This document shows, piece by piece, positions 44,661 through 55,077 of a stretch of DNA of 64,000 nt (position 1 is its first letter; every line of letters begins with the position of its first letter). The stretch comes from Siphonodentalium dalli (Eukaryota; Mollusca; Scaphopoda; Gadilida; Siphonodentaliidae), in assembly GCA_032622095.1 (NCBI GenBank), contig CP136064.1:218874205-218938204 (forward strand), read 5' to 3'. The position numbers were made by a program, and so were the translations under genes. Below the pieces are notes generated by a model. The model was not told the origin of the DNA. It saw nothing but the letters and a program-made list of their open reading frames with translations, and did not search any database.

Positions 44661-46699
44661 GCTCATAAAAATCACGTCGCCGTCGGACTAGTCTATGGGA
44701 TTGAAACGCCGCAGCAAATATGTTCGCATTAGGCAAGGTAACGAACTTTAAACAAAGGATTGGTTACTAATTCTTGAGAACATTAGCGGCAGAAATTGTT
44801 AGATGTTGGAAACCTCCAATATCATAACTGTTCCAATCAGTTGAAGAAAGTTTAGGAATTGCTATTGTATTTCCTCTCCCGAGAGAGGACTCTATATACG
44901 CGGAAAGTAGTAAACATCGCAGTCATTTGATCACAATCTAATACAAATTTAATATTCTGCAACGAAACATTATATACATGTTAGCCATTCTAGAATATAA
45001 AGCCGCTCACTTCATATCCGGAACAGATTATGAATGATGCAAGTATAAATGGATTGTATCTTTTTTCAAACGATATGCTGGATATTATCAGGTTAATGCA
45101 TTGCGATCATAAACAGACTATGTCAAAAGCTGCGATTGCTGCAGGGCAGGTTGGGGTATTAAAACTGACAGATATGCTATTTGATTTGTCAGTTTAAGGC
45201 ATAATTATGACTGTCCTCATTGCAATATGTCCATAACATATATATAACGCATGAAGGGTCTGTTTGGGCCATATTGTTTTTGATTGTTGCCACGACAGTC
45301 GCTATTGGCAGAAGTCAATTGACACGTTATATTCTGAGATTAGAAATTACACAGCACGGGCAAGAATAAAGCATTTACTTCCTGGTTTTGATATATTTAC
45401 GAACGCTAACAAGCTCGCGTAACATATTCGGACAGTGTACGGTGCATCCGGGCTTGCTCTTCCCAGTTGACACGGTGGTAGCGGTTTTTATAACAGTTAT
45501 GAGGGTTATTAAATCCATTCTGCTATATTTTGCTGGAGAGTGGTTGGGCGCGAAGAGCCCGGGATGGTCGAAAAGATCGAGTGATCTACTCTCTCACCCC
45601 ACGATTTGTTGTTTTGAGGATATTTGAACATATCAAATCGTCATGTCCGAACGCGGCAAAAGTTGAATAGAATGTTATATGGGGAAGAGCCCACGAGCGG
45701 GTGTGAGTGTGCCAGATCGATGTGTCCCTTAAAGTGGGATGTTTTGTGTAGTTGCTGAGCGAGTCGTGTGGTGCGCTGAAACCGTGCTATAAAGTTAAAA
45801 TGGTGTTAGTTGTGTTGTTATGCCCGCGAGTACCCGGCAAACAAGCATTCTGAATATTCATGGACATCCTCGGCACAGAAACATGTGTGCCGTACCCCCC
45901 AGCCAATTCGTACATATTTGCGTCCACAATTTATGGCCCATAGTATGTTTCTTTAATAGAATGAATAAAATCAATAAATGTAGATTGTTTGTCAATGGTA
46001 CGTCACTATATATACACAGTGTTTGTGTGTCTGTTTTGGTAAATGTTGAATTTAAATTTCTCTATGCTCATGCCTGTTATTTTATTTCAGGTGATGATGC
46101 AGTGTGATGTGTGTCATAACGAACGTTCCAGGACTAAGGATGGCCCTTTTCATGGCCCACACATTTTATTAAGAGAGCTTTTGCATTAGCTATAACGTTT
46201 TGTTTCGAATTTTCTCTCCGCCTATCCTCCCTGGGCACGGGCGTATGTGGAAGTATGTATTGACAAAATAATGGTATATACAGTGTTTGGTAGACTTTAA
46301 TATCTGACAATATATGTTGATTGTATTTAACAAGAGAGATATGCACATAATATACATTTAATAGATTTTTTTGGATTTTGTATGTTTTGTTCTTTTTTGT
46401 ATTTTCTTTAATTTTAATATGTCCGGAGATCATGTGTGTATAGTTATGCTGTGAATTATGATTATTGTACATAATTTTCTGTTTCTTAATATCGCTACAT
46501 GATTGATTTGGATGTGAGAATAAAGCATATCTGGATCCATTGATACGTTGAGTACCGACATTCCAGGATGTCAACTTGAGATTAAGTATTGCATATGGCG
46601 ATTACGCCATCTTGTCAGCTTCAGACCTCAACAATGAGCATGTGTTGGCTTGAGTCATATAAAACTCGCAATCCACAAACGCATAACGAGATCATATCG
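44661..46699. other. No recognisable gene
   Basis: Small hairpin CCTCTCCCGAGAGAGG at about 44872. A TTTTATTTCAG acceptor-like site at about 46090 leads into a frame that stops within a few codons. The 146-codon minus ORF at 46134-46574 is asparagine/lysine-rich, AT-driven and without motif. Confidence 0.35.
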
Positions 46700-47920
46700 T
46701 CACTTTATTTTAGAGAAGACTTGAATCATTCGTCAGACGGCGGTCGAGCGGACAAGTCGCATTGTCTCTTGTAGCTGTTCCCACTGACTGGTCCCGAGTT
46801 GCCTGTGAATTGTGTGGCCGTCCTTCGGGACTTAGCTGCCCGGGTGACTCGGAGTGAGATTTTGGCCCTGGCAGAGGATTGTGGAGGTAATCCCCTCTGC
46901 TTTGTTAGCAGCCTTGAACATATTGCGCGTTGTGTGTATCCTTAGCTGGACTCTACACCAGGCGAAGGGAGGCTTCGTGCATCTGCATGTCTGTAGAGTA
47001 CAGGACCGCAGCAGCTGGACACCAGGGGCCCATGGTCCTTAGCAGGGATGTCACCACCGTAACAGGGACGAGTAGTAAGAAGACAAAGACTCATTCACGT
47101 CGACGCAGGGGCGCAGTTCGAAGGGCTGGTGGAGAAAGAAGAGGTATATCCTTCATGTAGGAATGCACGAAACCACGCACCAACCTCCATTCTCCATATG
47201 CGTTAGGGTTAGGGCTAGGGCTAGGGTTAGAGTTATGGTTAGTGTATTCTTACTTGAAGGACATACCAAAGAAGAAGGTAGCTGCTGGTCGACCGGCTGT
47301 CCCTTCCCATTCGGCTGCGAAGAATGATGGTCACCTGCCAACCACCGAGGATGCTGCCGGAAGTGCAGCCCGGGAAAAGTCTGAGAGACGCCCAGACAAC
47401 ACCTCCCCGTTGGAATGCTGACTGACGTCATCCAGACGGCTGCTGCTGATGCCGTGATGGAGATAAAACCTTCCTTCAACCCGATGACCCCGGAATACAT
47501 CAGCCCGGAGTCATCCATCGCCACCACGACCAGCAGCACCAACAACAACAACAACAGTACTGGCTCCATCTCAGCGGAGCAGTTGGCAGAGATTGTGACA
47601 CGATCGGCAGCCCTTGTGAAAAAATCAAAGGAGACAATAGCCAAATGTTAAGACAGAGAACAACGTGAAGCTATCTGCCGGTCTGAACCACCAACAACAT
47701 CAACATCAACAACAACATCGACAACAATTGAAAGACACAAAAAGAAGGCCAACAAAAAGAAGTAAAATAATTAGATCATTTTCACATCACCTCATGTTCA
47801 ATGTAAAAACCATTGCGTGACTCCTCCATGCTTTCAAAGTGAGTTGTAGGGAAGTGGTGCCACCCCTTCTAAATCCTCCCGGGTCTAATCCCAAATCCCC
47901 AATAAATAAAAAAAAAACAC
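46700..47920 (+). mobile_element. Retroelement-like unit with A-rich tail
   Basis: A GC-richer segment than its surroundings. It contains basic and low-complexity frames (one reading SRRRRGAVRRAGGERRG at about 47095-47150, another with an asparagine run near 47540). It ends in an AATAAATAAAAAAAAAAC tail at 47902-47920. This layout suggests a reverse-transcribed insertion or a damaged gag/ORF1-like gene. Stop codons and frame changes break it, no target-site duplication was found, and no family is assigned. Confidence 0.4.
47202..47245 (+). repeat. Interstitial telomere-like repeats
   Basis: GTTAGGGTTAGGGCTAGGGC and further degenerate TTAGGG units, about seven in all. Confidence 0.8.
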
Positions 47921-48316
47921 TACGAGATAATTCGTATTCGGCATCGATCAGCATCACCCATGGTACATGTATGTTTAATTGGTGTCGATTATATATATTT
48001 ACCATTTCACCCAAAATTTATAAAAAATAACAAAATACTAATACGTTAAACATATAACTTTTTGCCAAGACTTTGAACATATACATCATTTAAGTAGACC
48101 CATGTATTGGGTCCCAACCGGTTTAACTCAAGTGCTTGTTAGTACCGAAGTACATCAGTCCATCAGACCCCTGGAGTAAGAACTCCATCATTTTAGAACC
48201 TCGGACCATAACAGAATTTCAAATATGGTAAATTTAAGAAGTCTGTACTGTCACAAAATTATTTGAGATCTTATACAGTCCAGTTTCGGAGTTTGCTATT
48301 TGAAGATATGTGTCCT
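47921..48316. other. No recognisable feature
   Basis: Nothing was recognised. Confidence 0.35.
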
Positions 48317-48595
48317 TAAATTATTACTGTCCAATCGATTGGATCACGTGGTCACACTTCATGAATAATATTTTTTTCAGACCCTTTCATCATACTTTAG
48401 ATTGATATCAATATTATTCTGGTCTGCAACCTTTTCCAAAAGTCAGCATTGTTTGCTGGATATTTGGTGACAGATCTTTGCTTATTACCGTCCAATAGAT
48501 TGGATGCACGTGGCTATTATAGTTGCCTCTCAAACTCACATGGGCAAAGCTCATGAATAATATTTTTTTTCTGACCCTTTCATCAAAGATTACTA
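48317..48595 (+). repeat. Two diverged direct repeats
   Basis: TTATTACTGTCCAATCGATT and TTATTACCGTCCAATAGATT start the two copies (about 48317 and 48482). Both continue GGAT-CACGTGG, then CATGAATAATATTTTTTT, CTGACCCTTTCATCA. Confidence 0.75.
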
Positions 48596-48639
48596 TTATA
48601 GCTTGCATCTTACCAAAGCGGCGAACGCGATATTAAAGG

Positions 48640-48895
48640 TAAACTTTATGTAGTTCCACTTGCAACAGTGTTACTGGCATTTGCTTTCAAATACCTGTGT
48701 GATTGATTCTTGCGAGATAATGGCATGCTATTTACATGCAAATTCAGGTAGCATCGCTACAGGTGGAACTACAGAAATTTTACTTCTCACGCAGTTGGCT
48801 GTGGTACAGACGCATTTTATATGCATGTTTCCGTTCATATTCTTGCATAATATATAGTTCTCTACGACGAAATGCCTGCAAACCATATAGACCGT
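48640..48895. mobile_element. Foldback MITE M3, copy 1 (left arm truncated)
   Basis: The inner hairpin runs from TAGTTCCACTTGCAACAGTG to the inverted GTAGCATCGCTACAGGTGGAACTA. It continues to the outer right arm CGACGAAATGCCTGCAAACC. It matches the right two thirds of 50039-50390. Confidence 0.7.
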
Positions 48896-50038
48896 GAGCT
48901 ACCATATATATGGCCATCCTGCCCCTGCGTGGATTTTGGCCGACTATGTTTTTCCGATAGACGGATGTATTTCACACATTTTTTCTGCTTAATTGCCACT
49001 CGGTGTGGGGCTTTTTCATTGTATAGCGATTTTCAGAAAATTACTGTGATTTTTTTTCTTTCAAAATTAATATTAAAACTATATGTATCTTTTCAAACGC
49101 AGTTTCGTTCTAACTGTATATAATAAGTGTCTGTGGTGATATCGTTACATGGGCACCTGACTCTATATGTACTTAAAGTGACACCGATGATGTGAGTTTT
49201 TATTTATTTTGAAGATATATCTGAAAAAGTACAGTGTGCGAACTTAAGCATATGCATAACGCAATTAAACTATGAACAATACCAATGTTTCCATGATTTT
49301 CCACGAGAACATAGACCAGGGCAGTTTTCTATAACCTTCCACGAGCACATGGATATATATACGTTGTAATTGTTTACATGTTTCGAGGCCATTGAATCCA
49401 AGATGGCCGCCAAAATTGAAAATCTGACCTGATACAATTTAATGCGCAATCACTCAGGGAGTTTATCGTGCGATATGTCATTCTATTGATAATTGAGTAC
49501 TCCTTGTTTGTAGGTATGAATAAATTTCATATATTCAAAATGGCCTCCGTAAGTGGAAAATTTGACGCTTTTTCACTAATATCTTCTAGATCAGTTTCTT
49601 CTGTTTGGAACTGGTTGAGGATTGTGACCTCATTTTTGTATTTTTATATTACCTGGTCATCTGGGTAATGAAAAAAGCAATTATTGGGGTCCTAGCCCCT
49701 TCCGATCCCACAAAAGTTTTATTTTACAGAACGCGGTATAACATTTCACACAAAAATCACATTTGGGTTTCTAGTCATATTTCAACAAGGAATGAACAGA
49801 ACTGTGGAATGTATGTTAGGCATACCATTACACATGGATATTCCAACTCATGGGAACAAAATTTGTTACTTTGGCGCAAAATGACCACCAAAATGGCCGC
49901 CATAATATGGAAATGTGGAAAATATTGCCCCAGTGTGCCCTGCAATCGCTTACAATTTGTAGTTGATGAATAAAATGGGCTATTCTTCCTTCATAACAAT
50001 TAATTGTTCGCTTATTCTTTCAAATTGATTAAGGGTAC
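48896..50038. other. No recognisable gene
   Basis: ORFs at 48872-49123, 49468-49668 and 49605-49973 have no motif. Phrases with AATGGCC or ATGGCCGCC recur (49403, 49540, 49893). Confidence 0.35.
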
Positions 50039-50390
50039 GTTTGCACGGTGTGTTTGCAGGCATTTCGTCATAGAAATCATATGGTGCCAGAATATGAACA
50101 GAAACGTGCATATAACATGCATTTTTATCAAATCAAACGACATAAGAAGTACAATTTCAGTAGTTCCGCTTGTAGCGATGCTATTGGCATTTGCCTTTAA
50201 ATACCTGTATAATAGACTCTTGCGAGATAATTGTATGTTATTTACAGGCAAATGTCAGTAGCATCGCTACATGTGGAACTGCATAGAGTTAGCTGTGGTA
50301 GAGATGCATCTTGTAATGCTTGTTTCCGTTCATATTAAGGCGCCATGTCATTTTCTACGACGAAATACCTGCAAACTATATCGTGCAAAC
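50039..50390. mobile_element. Foldback MITE M3, copy 2 (complete)
   Basis: The ends GTTTGCACGGTGTGTTTGCA...GGCATTTCGTC and the inverted GACGAAATACCTGCAAAC...CGTGCAAAC match. The arms continue inward through TATGAAC-GAAAC and GTAGCGATGCTA to the centre near 50215. ORFs on both strands are the palindrome reading itself. Confidence 0.85.
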
Positions 50391-50857
50391 TTGCCAGTGT
50401 ATGAACGTACCATAAGAAAACAAATTATATAGCCAATTCGTATGTGCATAGTTGTTATAGCCGATATAAACATAAACAAATTTCGGTTACATTTTACCTG
50501 GGCAACGCAAGGTAACATTGTTAGTTTTTTGTTTTATTCCCAACTGCCCGCATGTCAGGAAAATTCCATTTGCACCCCTTATATTAGGTTGGAATTTTCA
50601 AACTATTGAACATTTTGGTCAAAGAGCCATAACCCCAGTTTCGCCTTTATGTAAATTTTGTCACTGAAAAACACACGATATAATCGACCTCTGAAATATA
50701 ACCAGGAGGTGAATGTTGACATGTTCGGAATTTTAAAAAATAATAACCAGCATGAAGTCGTCAAAATAGAAATCTGATATACAAATAATTTTTTTGCAAC
50801 CGAAGGTCGTTAATACTTCCATGACTGGAGCTTCCTGAAATGTTGCGAAAACCATAT
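50391..50857. other. No gene; possible eroded Helitron end at ~50495-50524
   Basis: TACCTGGGCAACGCAAGGTAAC followed by TTAG (position about 50497-50524) resembles the hairpin and CTAG end at 63.79 kb with the C mutated. Nothing else was recognised. Confidence 0.3.
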
Positions 50858-51014
50858 GCCAATGCATTTTCTTATATATGCCAGTATCCCGTAGGAAGCC
50901 TCGCATATATAGGAGAATGCATTGGCCAAACAATCTTCACATTGTAAGCCAATGCATTCTCTTATATATGCGAAGCTTCCTATGTGAGACTCGCATATAT
51001 AACTAAACGCACTC

Positions 51015-51088
<74 letters not shown>

Positions 51089-51107
51089 CGGAACGCATTG
51101 GCACAGG
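50858..51107. repeat. Paired hairpins with (TA)n core
   Basis: GCCAATGCATTTTCTTATAT... (50858) is answered by the inverted ...TATAGGAGAATGCATTGGC (ends about 50926). A second, near-identical left arm starts at 50948 and is answered weakly by ACGGAACGCATTGGC at 51107, with a ~70-bp pure TA tract (51018-51087) in its loop. The TA tract has apparently grown inside a foldback element. Confidence 0.75.
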
Positions 51108-51572
51108 ATCTTTAATGCTGTATCAGCGCAGCTCCCTTCATGAAAGGGTTAACCATGAATACATCTGTTGTGCAAAATGTCAATATTACACGAGTGTTGC
51201 CTATGTGATGCATGAGTAGAAAATATATGCAATCAACGTATTGTTTTTTTCATTTATATGAGTATAAAATTGTAAGTGGCCGAACAACAAACTGTGTTTT
51301 ACTCGGCAACATACACGTTTATACACACATACATGTTTTGACGGACGTTGCACCGTCGGTTTGGGAACAGAACTGCAACATTCAGATGGTGGAGAGTATC
51401 CGATATATTTATCAGAACTTCATAAGTTCGTCACCTTTCGAAGATGACGTTCTAATTTCATGGACACTACAAACAATCCAGAGATGAACCAAGTGCATCA
51501 GTTTATATCACCGAATAATTTGAAATCTTCAAGCAGACCGTTGTCGGATAATATGTCGAAAATTTCATTAAT
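51108..51572. other. No recognisable gene
   Basis: The 91-codon ORF at 51212-51487 has no recognisable motif. Confidence 0.35.
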
Positions 51573-52169
51573 TTCATGATATTGTCAAATCGATCGCTGA
51601 TACTGGATATATCATCCAGTTAAGTTGGAGAATACTCACAACACATAGTCACAGGCAACTCACCTAATGCACCTTTTCCTAACTAAGAACACTGATGATT
51701 GCTTAAATATAAGGCTAGTTACATTTTTCAGCCAAAGTATATCACGATTTACAGAACTGCCGTGTACAGTCACTCGGTTGTTGGTCGATTTCCCCGTCAG
51801 ATTTGAGAAAGTTTACTAAACTACTTGAGTAGAACTAATTTACTCAACCATTTGGTAACGGTTGCTTGGGGCTATAATTACACCGCGGTTGTGTAATTGT
51901 TGAGTAAAACTTTTCGGTGTTGGAAAATGTCTTTATTGATGACCATGTGAGGCCAAAGTGTGACCAAAAATAGAACAATTCTATACTGCTAATCTAAAAG
52001 CAACGAATTCCCCATTAATATATGGTTGCAAAACAAAACAGTGAGAACAAATTCAACTCATATGTGGTGTAATATCTCCAACTAATGCTATGTGAGGCAT
52101 GCCATGTGCAATTTCAATTGACTAACCCCCCAAAAACCCCTGTCGCCACGTCCCTGCCATGTGTACAAT
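51573..52169 (-). other. 3' flank of FReD gene 2, homologous to 20046-20604
   Basis: Collinear with the flank of FReD gene 1, including GGATATATCATCCAGTTAAG, CACAGGCAACTCACCT and GTACAGTCACTCGGTTGTTG. Homology stops at 52169, where a TIR element begins, and resumes at 53053. Confidence 0.85.
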
Positions 52170-53052
52170 GGAGCTTTCCACAGAGGCCACACCCACAGCG
52201 GTGGTCCCGCCCACTGGTAAAAATACTTTATCCACATAAATATTGTCTGTTACCTGAGATCGACTTAGATTAATTTTTTATTTTTTTTTAGACTTTGATC
52301 TGCTGTTGAACAAAAACAAAATAATAAAAAAAAATTTAAATTAAAAACAAATTTAAAATTTTTAAATTAAAAGTTTTCAATTAATTTTTTTTATTTCTTT
52401 TTAGATTTTTGGATTGAATCTTTAATTTTTTTTTTTATTTTTTTATTATTTTTTTTTTAATTTATAAATTAAAAAAAAAATCTTTTTAGATTTTTAAATT
52501 GAAACTTCTTGCTAAAAATTCAAAAATTCGAAAAACAAATTAAATTTTTTTTATTTGTTTAAAAAATTTAATTTAAAATATAAATTCGTTATAACATCTG
52601 CCGTGGTACCCCGAGGCACCACACCAAATTTGGTTAAAATCGATCAAGGGCTCAGGAAGAAAAATTGCATACAGACCAGAACAGACAGACAGATCACTGA
52701 AATCTAATATATCTAAACCAGAGAACATACATTCGTTTTGCCATTAAATGTGAAAATTAGGACAAGTGTCATGCTAAACGAAAAACACTGTTATAATCAC
52801 GGATAAATTTATAACATCATGCCGCAAATATAAATCTCAGTATATTATGATTTGACAACAAAAACGTTGTTTGAATCTAGCCAATTTAACACTGAATGTA
52901 TGCATGGATATCAAAATTAGGGTGAAGAAAGATGGCGTCGAAAAAAATCTCAGCAGCCAGCGGCCGGCTCGGCACCTGATTGGTCGAATATATTCTAATA
53001 AATTGCCATTGGGCGGGACTACGCTGTGTGCGTGGCCTCTGTGGAAAGCTCC
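52170..53052. mobile_element. 883-bp TIR element inserted 2 bp after the FReD gene 2 stop codon
   Basis: The ends are ~50-bp inverted copies: GGAGCTTTCCACAGAGGCCA on the left, and TGGCCTCTGTGGAAAGCTCC on the right. Both arms continue with an ACAGCG and GTCCCGCCCA block. The interior is a long A/T-only foldback tract (52270-52560), then a segment homologous to 13925-14370. The unoccupied site is the paralogous junction near 20600, where TACAATTCACCCC is continuous. Joining 52169 to 53053 gives TACAATTCAGCC or a 2-bp AT duplication. No transposase remains; superfamily uncertain. Confidence 0.88.
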
Positions 53053-53054
53053 AT

Positions 53055-53686
53055 TCAGCCTTGTCGGCGAAGCATCATCGTTGTGTGCATCAGAGATATC
53101 CAATCAGCATCACCGTACCAGAACATCCCAGTGCCATCGCCGGTGGCGGTTTTATTCAGGTAACGTCCGTTCAAATTGGCCCAAGTACAGCAGTCATACC
53201 ACCAGCAGCCGTGACGGCCAGTCGTGCAGCTGCAGCTGCTGTCTCTATCAGGTGTGCTGAACGGCTTTCCGTTGTTATAAGACATCGAGTCTCCCATCAC
53301 TGCATTGCCACTGTAGCCACTGATGTAGAGGGTATAGTCGCTCACTTCGCCTCCTATGCTGAAGCTGGAATATTCAGCGTAGCTGTCAACACCGGTTGGA
53401 CTTCTCATTTTAATATAGACTTCTGTGTTTCCACCTATTGTCAGTTGATACATTTTCTCCAGTCCCAGCCAGTGACTGCCTTCGTGTGTAACGTCGCCGA
53501 ATCCGTTAACATATTCAATCCAGTCGCGGTAGAAATCTACAGATCCATCTCTTCTTTGCTGGAACACCGTCCACCCTCCTCCGTATGTCGTCATGTCACA
53601 CATGACATCCACCTCAGATGAACCGTCAGGGTTGATTTTGTATACGCCATCTGTCATCATGCCTGCCTCGTACCAGGAAAGACAAT
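53055..53686 (-). CDS. Terminal exon of a secreted fibrinogen-related (FReD) lectin-like protein, gene 2
   Basis: The acceptor GTCGTGTTTATTGTAG precedes the exon start at 53686 (phase 1); TGA lies at 53055-53057. It encodes about 210 residues, a complete FReD without lesions. Landmarks mirror gene 1: GGGWTVFQQRRDGSVDFYRDW, YVNGFGD, HWLGLE, WWYDCCTWANLNGRYL and the final MMLRRQG. About four in five residues match gene 1. Differences cluster near the putative calcium/ligand region: PDRDSSCSC-TTGRHGCWW here against HDRDSSCDC-TTRCYGGWW in gene 1, so one cysteine sits three residues further on. Upstream exons (signal peptide, cysteine-rich module) were not found above 53.7 kb; LINEs occupy that region. 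The 3' UTR is interrupted at once by a TIR element. Confidence 0.92.
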
Positions 53687-54345
53687 CTACAATAAACACG
53701 ACAAAATTATTTTAACATGTAAATCATATATAGCTGTATTAGTTAAGGAAATTTGTTTTAACTCAGGTCGGAAAACGGGAATTTTTTTTAAACAAGTTTG
53801 CTGAATCTGGCAAATCGCTAACTTGCGCGATGTGACATGTTGGTACGAAACGTCCGTTCTATACTCATTAGAACCGACAGTTCAAGCCTTATCCGATGCG
53901 CTTACTCTGGATACGTTATCTTGATTATATCTGTATGCGCTTACTCTGGATACGGTACCTTGATCATATCTGTATGCGCTTACTCTGGATACGGTATATT
54001 GATTCTACGCGAAGAAAAAGACGATTCATGTTTGTCCGTTGTGTCCGAAAGTAGGATGAGTTCAGTTCCATTATGTCATATTTATTCCATGTGTTCGTTA
54101 GAACTTGTTCTATCTGTTTACTTAACGAAAAAAAATTGCCAAAAAGCCAGTACCAGTTTGTTCCATCTGTTCAAAAAATATATATTTACGCGCTTGGAAC
54201 AAATTGAACCCGAATTATATGACGTCACGTCACACCGTACATATTGGCTTTGCTGTTCATGTTGTTGAGTATATACTTGTACTACATAGAACAATGTGGA
54301 TTTAAAAACTTGATGCGGCGCCTAAATGCTTATGCACCGGTTCCC
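53687..54345. other. Upstream intron region of FReD gene 2
   Basis: The first ~25 bp resemble the gene 1 intron, then diverge. It holds a 39-bp tandem repeat (separate entry). No upstream exon was recognised. Confidence 0.5.
53897..54003 (+). repeat. 39-bp tandem repeat, ~2.7 copies
   Basis: TGCGCTTACTCTGGATACG starts at 53897, 53936 and 53975. The period is a multiple of three, so a short open frame runs through it (CAYSGYG), with no other coding support. Confidence 0.9.
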
Positions 54346-54424
54346 GGGGAAAATACTAAAATGCCAATATAGACTATACCAGTGTCACTGGTATAGTCTA
54401 TATTGGTATTTTAGTATTTACCCC
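54346..54424. repeat. Near-perfect palindrome, 39-bp arms
   Basis: The arms 54346-54384 and 54386-54424 differ at about two positions. Its centre reads ACCAGTGTCACTGGT. Confidence 0.95.
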
Positions 54425-55077
54425 AGGAGCCTTTTAAGGGGCTCAACCTTTTTTGTCCAAGTAATATTTGCAAACGTGTAACACTGTAAGTGTTGTTTGC
54501 AGAATATTGATCTATGTGTGTTCATATTGCACATAAATATAGCACAATACATTCAAAATATTCTAAGTTTGGTATTTTTCGGGTACAAATATGAATAAAA
54601 CTACAATTTGCCCACTTTGTCCAAAAAGTGCCAGAAATCATAAACTTGCAAAACGTTCTGGGGCGATGCCCGCTGGTCCATACGGCTATTCAACCATATG
54701 ATAATCTATATCTATGTTTGCGAATGTATGTCTGTCTATCTGTCTGTCTGTGTTCTATAGAAATTCACAGGGAACCATCTAGATGGCAGCAAAGGAGTCT
54801 AATAGGGGTAACTTTTTACGAGAAAGATAATGGTGCGGGTTAGAATTTTCTAAAGTGACGCCGTTGTTGTCATGGGCAGAAAAGGGGGATGGGCAGAAAT
54901 TGTGTTTGTCTCCGATTGCCACGAAACTTATATATAATCATCCCCATGATATGAGCAAACTAATGGTGTGGTTTAGATATGTTAAAAGTGGCGCCGTTCG
55001 AGTCAGGGACGCACAGAAGGGGAGAGTGGCACCAAAATTGATAAAAATAATTTTAGCGCCGATTTCCACCAAATTTG

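Noticed and set aside
46134-46574. 146-codon minus-strand ORF
   Set aside because: Asparagine/lysine-rich composition follows AT bias, with no motif and no exon borders.
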